Source: Archangium violaceum Cb vi76 (lineage in GTDB: Bacteria > Myxococcota > Myxococcia > Myxococcales > Myxococcaceae). From it: a stretch of DNA of 64,000 bases. The stretch's first letter is position 1, and every line of letters starts with the position of its first letter. Under the pieces are notes generated by a model. The model searched no databases. It had not been told where the DNA came from and was given only the letters and a program-made list of their open reading frames with translations. The stretch covers positions 1 through 64,000 of the forward strand of contig NZ_JPMI01000213.1 in the NCBI RefSeq assembly GCF_000733295.1, read 5' to 3'. The position numbers and the translations under genes were made by a program. This document shows positions 53,208 to 63,000 of this stretch, piece by piece.

Positions 53208-55424
53208 ATGCTGGAGCTCGAGTTGCCATCCGTGCCTGGCGCCAGTCTGGAGAGACCAGGCCTCCTCTTGTCCCTTCTGCGCTCACGCAGCCAGTTCCTC
53301 GGGCGGATGAGCCGCGAGCTGGCCTCGTGCGCCTCTCGGGAGGAGGTGTTCCGCTGCCTCGGCCGGGGGGTGATGCCGGAGCTGGGCGACTGGTGTGACC
53401 TGGACGTGCTCCAGGACGGCGTGCTCCAGCGGGTCGCGGCCTTCCGGGCTCCCCATGGCGAGCTCCATGGCCCTCGGGGAAGCGCTCCCTCGTTGCTGGC
53501 CCGGCGGGTGGCGCGTTCGGGCCGTTCCGAGTTCCTCCAGGGGCCCGATGAGCAGGTGGCGGTCCTCCTGTCCTCGAGCGAGGAGGAGCTCCCCCGCATT
53601 CAGGCCGCGGAGCCGCTGGACTGCATGGCGGTGCCCCTGCGGTCCCGTGGAGCGCTCGTCGGGGTGCTCTCCTTCGCCTCGCGCGAGCCGCGGCTGCACC
53701 TGGACGAGGACGCGCTGGCGCTCGCCGAGGACCTGGCCGGGTGTGTGGCGCTCGCGCTCGAGACGGACCGGTTGCGCCAGGAGTTGGAGCGGACCCGCTA
53801 CCACGCCCAGCGTCAGGCCGCGGATTTCCAGACGCTGCTGGACGTCATCCCCGTGGGCATCGGCATCGCCTATGACCAGGAGTGCCGGCACATCCTGCAG
53901 AACGCCTGGTTCGCGCGGGTGCACGGCCTGCCGCTCGAGAGCAACATCTCGCTCAGCGCCCCGGACGGCGAGCGCCAGCCCATCCGCTACCTCGACGAGA
54001 AAGGTCATGCGCTCACTCCCGAGGAGCTGCCCATGCAACGGGCGGCGGCGACGGGCCGGGAGGTGCTCGACGTGGAGCTGGAGCTCGAGGTCAACGGACA
54101 GCGGCGGGGCACGCTCGTCATCTCCGCGGTGCCGCTCTTCGACGAGGCGCACCGCTCCCGCGGCGCCATTGGCACCATCCAGGACGTCACCGCGCGCAAG
54201 CGGGCCACGGAGGCGCAGCGCTTCCTGGCCGAGTCCAGCGCGGCGCTCTCCTCGTCGTTGGACCAGGAGCAGACCTCACGCACGTTGGTGCGTCTATGCG
54301 TCCCCGCGCTCGCCAACGTGGCGGCGTTCTGTGGCTGGCGGCCGGATGGGACGCTCGGGATGCTGACGGTGACGCACGCGGACCCCGCGCTCCAGCACAT
54401 CGCCGATGAGGTGGCCCGCACCTTCGCCATTCCCGAGGGTCATCCCATCCACGAGGCCATGACGACGGGACGGCCCCGCCTCATCCCCGTGCTCAAGGAG
54501 GTGGATAGCTGGTACGCGGGCGGGGAGGCGCAGCGGCAGGGCCCGTGCCATTCGCTCGGCGTGCACTCGGTGATGCTCATTCCGCTCACCACCCCGCAGG
54601 GCGTGGTCGGAGTGCTCCTGCTGGGCTCGCCGGAGCGGGTCTGCACCGAGGACGACTTCACCTTCGCCAAGGAGTACGCCGCCCACGCCACCTACGCCAT
54701 CGACAACGCGCGGCTCTACCGCGAGGCCCGGGAGGCCATCGCCCTGAGAGACGAGTTCCTCGGCATCGCCGGCCATGAGCTGCGCACGCCGCTCACGGCG
54801 CTGCAGCTCGGGCTCCAGCGGCTCGTCCGCGAGAGCGCCACGCCGGGAGACCCCACGCGGTTGTCCAAGTGGGTGGTCACGTGCCAGCGCCAGGGCGAGC
54901 GTCTGGGCCGGCTGGTGGGAGATCTGCTGGACGTGAGCCGCATCACCTCGGGCCGCCTGCCGATGGTGCTCGAGGAGATGGACCTGTCGGCGCTCGTGGA
55001 GGAGGTGGCGGCGCGCATGGGGCCGGAGCTGGAGAAGGTGCGCTGTCCGCTCGTGCTGAAGCTGCGGTCACCGCTCCCCGGACGGTGGGATCGCTCGCGG
55101 CTGGATCAGGTGCTGACGAATCTGCTCGGCAACGCGATGAAGTACGGGCAGGGCCGGCCCATCGAGGTCTCCGCCATGGCCACGCCCGAGGGGGTGTGCG
55201 TGCGCGTCCGGGACGAGGGCATCGGCATCTCCCCGGAGGACCAGGCACGCATCTTCGGGCGCTTCGAGCGGGCCGTGTCCGAGCGGCACTACGGCGGGCT
55301 GGGGTTGGGGCTGTGGATTTCGCGGCAGATCGTCACCCAGCTGGGCGGTCACATCCGCGTGGAGAGCACGCAGGGCCAGGGCTCGAGCTTCACGGTCGAG
55401 CTTCCGAGGTGGGTGGAGGACTGA
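53208..55424 (+). CDS. GAF-PAS-GAF sensor histidine kinase
   Basis: A 738-aa cytoplasmic kinase (ATG 53208, GGGAGG 9 nt upstream). Order: GAF (about residues 45-185), PAS with VTARKRA ending (about 205-325), a second GAF (about 335-490; VHSVMLIPLTTPQGVVGVLLLGS), HisKA with the phospho-His in FLGIAGHELRTPLTALQLGL, and HATPase_c with NLLGNAMKYG (N box), DEGIGISPED (G1) and GGLGLGLWISRQI (G2). There is no membrane segment. It is divergent from the NtrX-like regulator but the two need not pair. Confidence 0.92.
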   Translation: MLELELPSVPGASLERPGLLLSLLRSRSQFLGRMSRELASCASREEVFRCLGRGVMPELGDWCDLDVLQDGVLQRVAAFRAPHGELHGPRGSAPSLLARRVARSGRSEFLQGPDEQVAVLLSSSEEELPRIQAAEPLDCMAVPLRSRGALVGVLSFASREPRLHLDEDALALAEDLAGCVALALETDRLRQELERTRYHAQRQAADFQTLLDVIPVGIGIAYDQECRHILQNAWFARVHGLPLESNISLSAPDGERQPIRYLDEKGHALTPEELPMQRAAATGREVLDVELELEVNGQRRGTLVISAVPLFDEAHRSRGAIGTIQDVTARKRATEAQRFLAESSAALSSSLDQEQTSRTLVRLCVPALANVAAFCGWRPDGTLGMLTVTHADPALQHIADEVARTFAIPEGHPIHEAMTTGRPRLIPVLKEVDSWYAGGEAQRQGPCHSLGVHSVMLIPLTTPQGVVGVLLLGSPERVCTEDDFTFAKEYAAHATYAIDNARLYREAREAIALRDEFLGIAGHELRTPLTALQLGLQRLVRESATPGDPTRLSKWVVTCQRQGERLGRLVGDLLDVSRITSGRLPMVLEEMDLSALVEEVAARMGPELEKVRCPLVLKLRSPLPGRWDRSRLDQVLTNLLGNAMKYGQGRPIEVSAMATPEGVCVRVRDEGIGISPEDQARIFGRFERAVSERHYGGLGLGLWISRQIVTQLGGHIRVESTQGQGSSFTVELPRWVED

Positions 55425-55438
55425 GGGGCTGGATGATG

Positions 55439-56242
55439 CTAATGCCGCCCCAGCGCCCTGTCCCAGGCCGCCAACTGCACGGCTACCGTGTATTTGTAGG
55501 CACTGGAGAAATCATCGAAGTCCTTCGCGGGAAGCGTGGAGAGACGCTCGCGCAGGAAGCCTGGGTCGCTGAGCACCTCGGGGTGCTTGAAATCGGCGAC
55601 CGCCGCGACCAGGGAGGGAATCATTCGCAGCAGGGCCTCGATGCAATCCTCCCGGGTAGCGCGAGACATGCGCTCCACCGTCAGGACCATGTGCTCGCGG
55701 ACCGAGGCAGGGCCTCCGGGGCACCAGGCCTCCAGGGTCCTGCGGTAGATGTCATCCATGAGCTCTTCCAGCGTGTACTTCTGATCGAATGACCAGAACG
55801 CGTAGCGAAGGCCCTGGAGCACATCCCAGAAGCGGAGCACGGCGGCGAACCGTTTCGCCATGCGCTCAGCGCTCCGCAAGGGATGCGGAGACACGACATG
55901 CTCGATGGCCCCCCAAGGGGTGCTCAGACAGAAGGACTCGAAGGTGTCTCTCATGCGCTGGTGCTCTTCGTCCGGGACTTCCTCATCCAAGTACATGAAG
56001 ACGCCGCCGAACATGTGCATCCGCCAGCGGGGGTCACCCGTGTCGAAGTCGGCCCCTGAGTGCATTGCCAGCACTTCGCCGGGCTGCACCTGGCGGATCT
56101 CCCGGGGCTGGGGAAAGGCACCGGTCTTGAGGTACTCCCGGGCCCACCAGAGGCCTTCGGCACCCACCTTGCGGCGGATGGCGGCTTTGGTGCCGTAGAG
56201 CCACGCTGGGAACTCGAGTACCTGGGAGTGTTCGGTGTTCAT
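55439..56242 (-). CDS. Putative immunity protein of the nuclease toxin
   Basis: A 267-aa protein from ATG 56242 (MNTEHSQVLEFPAWLYGTKA). No signal peptide; alternating helix/strand segments with many aromatic residues. I do not recognise its family. Gene position, immediately downstream of a secreted nuclease-like gene on the same strand (86-bp gap), and the fact that the pair sits between unrelated signalling genes make a toxin-immunity relationship the best guess. Codon choice is less GC-biased than in neighbours. Confidence 0.6.
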   Translation of the reverse strand: MNTEHSQVLEFPAWLYGTKAAIRRKVGAEGLWWAREYLKTGAFPQPREIRQVQPGEVLAMHSGADFDTGDPRWRMHMFGGVFMYLDEEVPDEEHQRMRDTFESFCLSTPWGAIEHVVSPHPLRSAERMAKRFAAVLRFWDVLQGLRYAFWSFDQKYTLEELMDDIYRRTLEAWCPGGPASVREHMVLTVERMSRATREDCIEALLRMIPSLVAAVADFKHPEVLSDPGFLRERLSTLPAKDFDDFSSAYKYTVAVQLAAWDRALGRH

Positions 56243-56328
56243 GGCCTTGCGCCCTACCACAGCGGTCAGATGTGCCTCAAGCGCCAGACACTTCGCTCGC
56301 GCCAGGAGCGCAGACGCCTCCCGCCCGC

Positions 56329-57069
56329 TCAGCGGCAGTCCGCGGGCAAATAGACCTGGCCCTGGAAGCCCTTGGGACGTTCGCCTCCTTCATAAGCGCC
56401 CCGGATCGCCTGCTCGGCCAATTCGCCGCGCTGCTCTACCTCTTCCCGGGGCACCTCCTCTTCCTTCTGAGCGGCCCGCTCCTTCCAGGAAGCACCGGGC
56501 TTCTTGCGCCGGTAGCTCCAGCGGTACAGCGTTACTCCGGGCTCAGGCGTGCGCCAGGACAACCTCCAGAGTGCGCCCCCGTTCTCGAATTCGAGGAAGA
56601 GCGACCCTTCGAAGCCGGTGCCTCCCGCGAGCTTCTTGTCAGGCTCAACGACTTCATTGAGCGCCGCCAGATAGCGCCCCGCCTGTTCTCTCCCTTCACT
56701 GCGTGACGCCTCATCGTCTGGTTTGATCTCGAACAGCACGAGGGTGAGGGTGTCCGTGATGTCCGGGCGCAAGAGCCTCACGAACTTCGAAAGACGCTTG
56801 GAATTCCCCAACTTCCCATCCCCCACAATGGTGGAGAGGTCTGTATCAAGGAAGACGGGGTTGAAGGGGTACTGCCTCTGGTACTCTCTGCCAATGGCAT
56901 AATGTGCGGCCTTGCCAAGGAAAGCGCCCCAGGGCTCCCTGGAGTCAGGCTTCCGGCCAGGGAGCTTGGAGGCGGGCGGCTCCGCCCGGGCACCGAGGGC
57001 CGCCACGAGCACCAGGAGAAAACCCGCCAGCCTCCAGGTGCGCCCCGTCCTGCTTCCACTGCTCCTCAT
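56329..57069 (-). CDS. Secreted PD-(D/E)XK nuclease-like protein (putative toxin)
   Basis: A 246-aa protein from ATG 57069, about 10 nt after GGAAGGAG; ATG 57078 abuts the SD. A type I signal peptide (TWRLAGFLLVLVAALGARAE) precedes a domain with RPDITD (Asp103), FEIKP (Glu114, Lys116) and REQAGRYLAAL (Gln129), matching the spacing of PD-(D/E)XK nucleases (D...ExK...Q). The C-terminus is basic (WSYRRKKPGASWKERAAQKEE). The frame overlaps the stop of the NtrY-like kinase. More A/T at third positions than in adjacent genes suggests acquisition. It could be a toxin for competing cells. Confidence 0.7.
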   Translation of the reverse strand: MRSSGSRTGRTWRLAGFLLVLVAALGARAEPPASKLPGRKPDSREPWGAFLGKAAHYAIGREYQRQYPFNPVFLDTDLSTIVGDGKLGNSKRLSKFVRLLRPDITDTLTLVLFEIKPDDEASRSEGREQAGRYLAALNEVVEPDKKLAGGTGFEGSLFLEFENGGALWRLSWRTPEPGVTLYRWSYRRKKPGASWKERAAQKEEEVPREEVEQRGELAEQAIRGAYEGGERPKGFQGQVYLPADCR

Positions 57070-57074
57070 GTCGA

Positions 57075-58277
57075 TCATGCTCCTTCCGGTGCGTTTGGGG
57101 CTTGGGGCAGCTCCACGAGCGCGATCGTGCCGCCTCCGGGCGCGGGCTCCAGGCGCAGGGTGCCGCCGTGCTCGTGGACGATCTTCTGGGCGATGGGCAG
57201 TCCCAGACCGCTGCCCTCGGGCTTGGTGCTGAAGAGGCCCCGGGTGAGCGCGGGGCCCTCGAGCACGCCGGAAATCCCACTGCCGCCATCGCGGATGGAG
57301 ACGCGCACCGCGGCGGAGAGGGCCTCAATGGAGATGTGCACGGGCGCGGAGCCGGGCGTGGAGGCCTCGGTGGCGTTCTTGACGAGGTTGCCGAAGAGGC
57401 GGCGCAGGCCGTCCGGGTCCGCGGAGAGCGAGGGCTCGGGGCCGGGTCGCAGCTCCACCGGCACGGGTGAGGTGTCCTGGTAGAGGGAGCACACGTCGGC
57501 GAGCAGGGGGCGCAGGGCCACGGGCTGGAAGCGCGGCGCGGGCAGGCGGGCGAAGTCCGAGAAGCTCCGTGTCATCCGCATGAGCCGCTCCACCTCCTCC
57601 TGGAGCAGGGCCACGGACTCGGTGAGGCGGGTGGCATCCGGGGGCGTGTCCCCGCGCGACAGCCGCGCCAGCGCGAGCTTCATGCCGGTGAGGGGGTTGC
57701 GCAGCTCGTGGGCGAGCGCACGGGCTACGTCCTGCCACGCCGCTATCTGCTCGGCGGCCTTGAGGCGCTCGCGCTGGGCGGCGAGCTCGCGGCCCATGCG
57801 GTTGAATTGGACGAGGAGGAATTGCAGCTCGTCGCGGGGCGAGTCGGGGGCGGGGAGCTGGACGGAGAACTCGCCGCGCGCGTAGGCCCACATGCCGCGG
57901 GTGAGGGTGGAGACGGGGCGGGTGAGGGCGCGGCCGAGCAGCACGGCGGCGGCGGTGAGCACTGCGGCCGAGACGAGCAGCAGGACGGCGATGAGCCAGG
58001 GGGTGCGGCGCGCGAGCGCACGGCGGGCGAGCTCCGCCTGGGCGAGGTTGAGGCGCGCTTCATCCAGCGTGGCCTGGGAGCGGCCCTCGCGGGCGAGCCC
58101 CGCGGACACGTCCTCGAGTACCTGCTCCACGGGCGTCAGCGAGACGGAGAGCAGATCCTCCAGGGCCTGCCGGGCGATGAAGCCGAGCAGCACGAGGGGC
58201 ACCAGTCCCGTGACGAGCATCACGGCGAGGAGCCGGCGGCGGAAGTTGGCGGGAGGAGGCGTCGGGTCTGAAGGCAT
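57075..58277 (-). CDS. NtrY-like membrane sensor histidine kinase
   Basis: A 400-aa kinase. Two hydrophobic helices (LLAVMLVTGLVPLVLLGFIA and TPWLIAVLLLVSAAVLTAAAVLLG) flank a short periplasmic part, then HAMP (RALTRPVSTLTRGMWAYARGEF), HisKA with ALAHELRNPLTGMKLAL, and HATPase_c with NLVKNATEAS, DGGSGISG and GSGLGLPIAQKI. The arrangement resembles NtrY without a PAS domain. Its ATG overlaps the stop of the upstream 154-aa gene (TGATG). Its likely partner is the NtrX-like regulator. Confidence 0.9.
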   Translation of the reverse strand: MPSDPTPPPANFRRRLLAVMLVTGLVPLVLLGFIARQALEDLLSVSLTPVEQVLEDVSAGLAREGRSQATLDEARLNLAQAELARRALARRTPWLIAVLLLVSAAVLTAAAVLLGRALTRPVSTLTRGMWAYARGEFSVQLPAPDSPRDELQFLLVQFNRMGRELAAQRERLKAAEQIAAWQDVARALAHELRNPLTGMKLALARLSRGDTPPDATRLTESVALLQEEVERLMRMTRSFSDFARLPAPRFQPVALRPLLADVCSLYQDTSPVPVELRPGPEPSLSADPDGLRRLFGNLVKNATEASTPGSAPVHISIEALSAAVRVSIRDGGSGISGVLEGPALTRGLFSTKPEGSGLGLPIAQKIVHEHGGTLRLEPAPGGGTIALVELPQAPNAPEGA

Positions 58278-58741
58278 CAGCGGGGCGATGTTGACGCCAC
58301 GCGGGGCCCGCTTCCAGCTTTGGGCTCATGCGGACAGAGGCCCAGTCCCTGCTCCTCGAGGCGCGCGCTCGCCCAGCCCATCGCCTCCCCCTCCTGGGCG
58401 GTGACGAAGTAGGGCACGGGCAGCGGCTTGAAGTGCATGACGGTGCTCACCGACAGCCGCATGTCGGGGGACGTGATGACGAACGCCATCCCGAGCACCA
58501 CCTCGCGGATGAGGCCCTCGTGCTCCTGCAGCCAGAGGACCTGCCGCTGCCGCTGCTCGGGCGTGGGCAGTCCTCCCCGGGTCAGGTCGGTGACGCTGAG
58601 GTAGCGCTCCCGCCGCCGCAGGCTGGTGGTGACCGTCTCCAGGTAGTGCTCGTACTGCCGGGACGAGGGCGTTCCCACGAACCGTACGAGCCGGAGTGGC
58701 CAGCGCGAGTCATCGAAGGTGATGGAGGAGTCGGGAAGCAT
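58277..58741 (-). CDS. Hypothetical protein upstream of the NtrY-like kinase
   Basis: A 154-aa cytoplasmic protein from ATG 58741 (MLPDSSITFDDSRWPLRLVRFVG). Its alternating strand/helix pattern with YLSVTDLTRGG after the second strand resembles SpoIIAA/STAS-like proteins found in myxobacteria, but that is a guess. It overlaps the kinase gene (TGATG) and so is translated with it. Confidence 0.7.
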   Translation of the reverse strand: MLPDSSITFDDSRWPLRLVRFVGTPSSRQYEHYLETVTTSLRRRERYLSVTDLTRGGLPTPEQRQRQVLWLQEHEGLIREVVLGMAFVITSPDMRLSVSTVMHFKPLPVPYFVTAQEGEAMGWASARLEEQGLGLCPHEPKAGSGPRVASTSPR

Positions 58742-58897
58742 GGCACTCCACGAGGAGCGGGGATTCGGGGCGCGCCGGAGCTTCCCTGTCCGGCAGGCGG
58801 GCGGGGGCGAAAAAAAGAAGCTGGCCGCATGCATGTTCAGCAGCGGTCCATTCGTCGGCCCTCCATTCGACGTTCGGTGCTGGTACCCTCCGGGGTG

Positions 58898-60031
58898 ATG
58901 TCTCGTTTTCTCGCTCCTTCCCAGGCCTGGCTCTTCGGGCGAGGCGTGGACCTCGCCGTCTTCGCGGGCAGCGCGCTCGTGTCGGTGGTGCTGGTGCTCG
59001 CCGCGCCCGCGCTGGGGGCCGTGGGGGATACACCGTTGTGGGCGTGGGCGCTGTTCGTCGTCTGTGTCGACGTGGCCCACGTCTGGTCCACCCTCTTCCG
59101 CACCTACCTCGACGGGGACGAGCTGCGGAGCCGGCCCGGGCTCTACATCACCGCCCCGCTCGCCGCGTACCTGCTGGGGGTGCTCGCGTACCTGCTCTCC
59201 CCGGGCACCTTCTGGCGGCTCTTCGCGTACACCGCGCTCTTCCACTTCATCCGCCAGCAGTACGGCTGGGTGGCCCTCTATGGCCGCAAGGCCCGCGTCT
59301 CGGACACCGAGCGCGTCCTCGACGCCGCCGCCATCTACGCCGCCACCCTCGGCCCCGTGCTCTGGTGGCACGCGAACCTGCCCCGGGCCTTCTGGTGGTT
59401 CGTGGAGAACGACTTCGTCTCCGGCCTGCCCGCGTGGGTGGGCACCGGGGCGCTCGTCCTCCAGGGGCTGGTGCTGGCCGCGTGGGCGGGCTTCCAGTGC
59501 GCGCGCGTCCTGCGCGGCGAGGGTCTCCAGGTGGGCAAGGTGCTGTTGGTGCTCGCCACGGGGGTGACGTGGTTCGGTGGCATCGTGGTGGCCCGGGACG
59601 ACTTCGCCTTCACGGTGATGAACGTCGTCCTGCACGGCGTGCCCTACTTCGCGCTGCTCTTCCGCTACACGCGTGGACGGCTCGCCGAGGGCGGTTATGG
59701 CTGGCTGGGGCCCGTGGTGCGCGCGGGCCTGCCCGGCTTCCTGGGGGTGCTGTGCGTGCTCGCCTTCGGGGAGGAACTGCTCTGGGACAAGCTGGTGTGG
59801 CACGAGCGGCCCCTGCTCTTCGGCGAGGCCGGTCTGGTGCTGCCCCCGGACGTGCTGGCGCTCGTGGTGCCGCTGCTCGCGCTGCCGCAGGCCACGCACT
59901 ACGTGCTGGACGCGTTCATCTGGAAGACGAGCCGGGAGCCCCGGTTGCTGGCGCGGCTCGGGTGGTCTCGCGGCGCGGCCCAGGCGCCGGAGACGGGCCG
60001 GGCCTCGCTCTCCGGGCTCATGCCGCGTTGA
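58898..60031 (+). CDS. Multi-pass membrane protein, unknown
   Basis: A 377-aa protein from ATG 58898 with about 10 hydrophobic segments (e.g. LAVFAGSALVSVVLVLAAPALG, AWALFVVCVDVAHVWSTLF, ALFHFIRQQYGWVALYGRK, VLALVVPLLALPQATHYVLD). His residues appear in or next to helices (DVAHVWST, FHFIRQ, VLHGVP, ATHYVLD), which hints at a metal site. It is not a family I can name. It is 62 bp upstream of the Asp-box lipoprotein gene and may be in one unit with it. Confidence 0.72.
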   Translation: MSRFLAPSQAWLFGRGVDLAVFAGSALVSVVLVLAAPALGAVGDTPLWAWALFVVCVDVAHVWSTLFRTYLDGDELRSRPGLYITAPLAAYLLGVLAYLLSPGTFWRLFAYTALFHFIRQQYGWVALYGRKARVSDTERVLDAAAIYAATLGPVLWWHANLPRAFWWFVENDFVSGLPAWVGTGALVLQGLVLAAWAGFQCARVLRGEGLQVGKVLLVLATGVTWFGGIVVARDDFAFTVMNVVLHGVPYFALLFRYTRGRLAEGGYGWLGPVVRAGLPGFLGVLCVLAFGEELLWDKLVWHERPLLFGEAGLVLPPDVLALVVPLLALPQATHYVLDAFIWKTSREPRLLARLGWSRGAAQAPETGRASLSGLMPR

Positions 60032-60093
60032 CTCTGGGCGCCCCCCACGGTCATCCTCCTGGTCTTTTGGACCGCTCTCCAGGGGGATTCAAC

Positions 60094-63000
60094 TTGCACC
60101 AGGGAACCGCTCCGCGCGCCCTCCTCGTCGCGCTCGCGCTCGTCCTCTTCGTGGCCTGCGAGGTCACGGAACCCGCGCCGGAAGAGTCCTTCCGGGGAAC
60201 CGTGCGGGTGGGCCTCGAATGTGAGAACGGCTTCCACCACGAGGAGCTGGTGCCCGCCGCGGACGGGTCTCCCGAGGTCTTCTTCAGCGAGAACGCGCTG
60301 GGGGCGTACCGGACGTCCGATGGGGGGCGCTCCTTCTCGCGCATCTACACCGATGATTTGTTGCAAATGCCGGGCATCACCAACGGCCCGAGGGACCGGA
60401 CGTTCAAGCCCCGGCGCGTCCGGCCCATCGATGCGCTGCGCGTCGTGCTCTTCGCGGACAGCGGCGGCGTCAAGGTGGCGGACATGGTGTTCGGCTCGCG
60501 GGATGGGGGACGCACTTTCCAGCGGCTGGTGGGCGGGACGCGCGAGGGCGGTGCGCTTCCGCCGGACCTCGCGAGGGTCTCCGTGGACATGCGCAGCCCC
60601 GTCGCGGTGCACCGGCTCGATGACACGACGATCATCGCCTCCGTCCTGCACGAGGGGTGGTTCGCCTCGACGGACAACGGTGTCACGTGGCGGGCCTTCG
60701 ATGACGGGAAGGAGCTGCTCACCGACACGGTGACGGGCAACCGGACCGTGTTCGTCCCGCACGTGCGCCAGGGGGCGCGCTCGCTCTACCTGCAACTGGG
60801 GCCGCGCGGCTGGTGGCTCGCGGAGGGCAATGCCCCGCTGCGCAAGCTGTGCAATGAGGTCCACGACGAGCCGCGGCTGCCCTGTGGGACGAGGGCGGCG
60901 CTCGGGCCGGGGGGCCGCATCGCCTATGCGGGCGAGGACTTCCTGGCGGTGTCGGAGGATGACGGCGCCACCTTCGTGCGGGCACCGCTGCAAGCCGCTC
61001 CGCCCTCGCTGCTGGCATTCGATGCGGCCGGCCGCGTCCACCTCATCCGCGAGACGAATGCCAGCCCGCCCGGCACGGCGCGCTGGGTGCGCGCGGAGCT
61101 CGTCCAGGGGCGGCTGGTGTTCGACGTGGTGGAGGCCCAGGCCGGGGAGGTCCCCCTGCGGGACTTCGTGTCGGTGATTCCCGGCCCCGATGGGGCGCAC
61201 GCGCTCCTGGCGCGGGTGGAGAAGCCGTCGCCGGGCGTGCGCCGCCACCTGCTCTGCCGCTTCTCCGAGGGAGACGGGGCGCTCGCCGCGCTCACGCCGG
61301 GCTCGCCCGCGAGCTTCGAGCCGGGGCGCGCCTACGTGTACGCGCGGCGCAACGACATGAGCCGCCGGGGAGATCGCTTCACCCTCGACGCGAAGGGCCG
61401 TGCGTACGTGGCCACCCACCGCCAGGTGTGGGCCGCGCCCGACCATGAGGCGCCGCTGTTCGACATCACCCCCGGTCCACTCGAGGGCGAGCGCATCTCG
61501 TTCCTGTACGGCGTGAGCCTGCTCGGCGGCGTGCTGCACGTGGCGGAGGATGACGATGGGCGGAAGACCGGGGGCCTGAGTGACGAGACGGTCGTGCACC
61601 AGCTCAATCCCGGCACGGGGGCGAAGTCCGGGGAGGTCCGGCCGCGCGTTCCCACCGGCTACACGGCGCACGTGCCCGTGGGGTGGGGGCGCTACCTGTC
61701 GGGCACCGCGGACATGCTCGTCACCTCGGGCCACAACGGCTCCGTCATCGTCGAGGCGCCGCTCTCGCGCGTGGGCGGGGCGACGGTGCTGCCGCCGTAC
61801 GGGCGCTTCGGCCACGATGGCACCTACGTCTTCGCCACCACGCGCGTCCCCGTGGAGGGCGTCACGCGCATCGGCCGCATCGACGTGGCCCGTGAGCGGG
61901 TGGACCTGGCCTCCTGCGATACCCCGGGCCGCCGCTGCTGGAGCTACCCCGGCGAGGTGGCGGCGCTCTCCACCGATCACCATGGCCGCCTCTATGTCGT
62001 GGACGCGCTGCGCGGCCAGGTGCTGCGGCGCTCCTTCGACGCGCCCGACGAGACGCCCTGGACGGTGGTGGGCGAGGGCTTCATGCACCCCACGGATCTC
62101 CAGGTCCGCGACGTGGGGGACGCCACGCGCGTCTACGTGCTCGACGGGGATGTCTTCGTCTTCGAGGCGGATGACGCGCGGCCGGCCCGGCGCGGCAACG
62201 AGGGCGCGCCGGTGACGCTCGGCTTCCGCGAGGGCGAGGCGACGGGGGCCGAGAACCTGGCCCAGGAGGCCTCCTACCTGCCGGACGGGGTGGAGGTGCA
62301 TTCCTCCTGCCGTACGTCCCGCGCCGGCTATTGCGTGCTGCGGGGAACGTTCCGGCCTCGCCTCGCCACGTCGGGGGCCTCCATTGGCGGCCTGCCGGCC
62401 CGCGTCCTCGCGGAGAACTTCACCGAGGTGCGTCTGGGCTGGCCCGAGGGCCTGGCTCCCGGAGCGCACGAGGCCGTGCTGCCGCGTGTGGATCCGGGCA
62501 GTCCTCCCCTGCGCGTCCAGGTGACGCTGCTCGCCGACGAGCGGGCGCGGCTCTTCGATTTGAGGCCGGAGCGGCTCGGCCTGCCGCGTCACGGACAACT
62601 GGGCGGAGTGGTGGGAGGGGAGACGTGGGTGGGGGCGCTCGCGACGCAGTGGACGGTGCAGGGCGACTCCACCGGGTTGATTCCCTCGCCGGCCCGGCTG
62701 GAGCTCAAGGCGGTTCTCGACACGCCCGGACTGACGCCGCTGGGCCTGGGCTTGCGCGAGCGCTGGTTCGACACGCGCGACTACGACGCCGGGACGGACG
62801 TTCCGCGCGTGCACGTCAGCGGCGAGGCGGCCTTCGTGTCGCTGCGCGCGCTCGTGCAGGATCCGCGCACCGGCAACTGGTCCCCGCCCACCTCCTTCAC
62901 CGTGCGGGTGCTGCGCGCCGTGCGGAACGTACCGGACACCGGCTCGCCCTTCGAGGTGGTGGAGCTCCCCGCGCTCGTCCTGGCGGACACCGCGGGCCTC

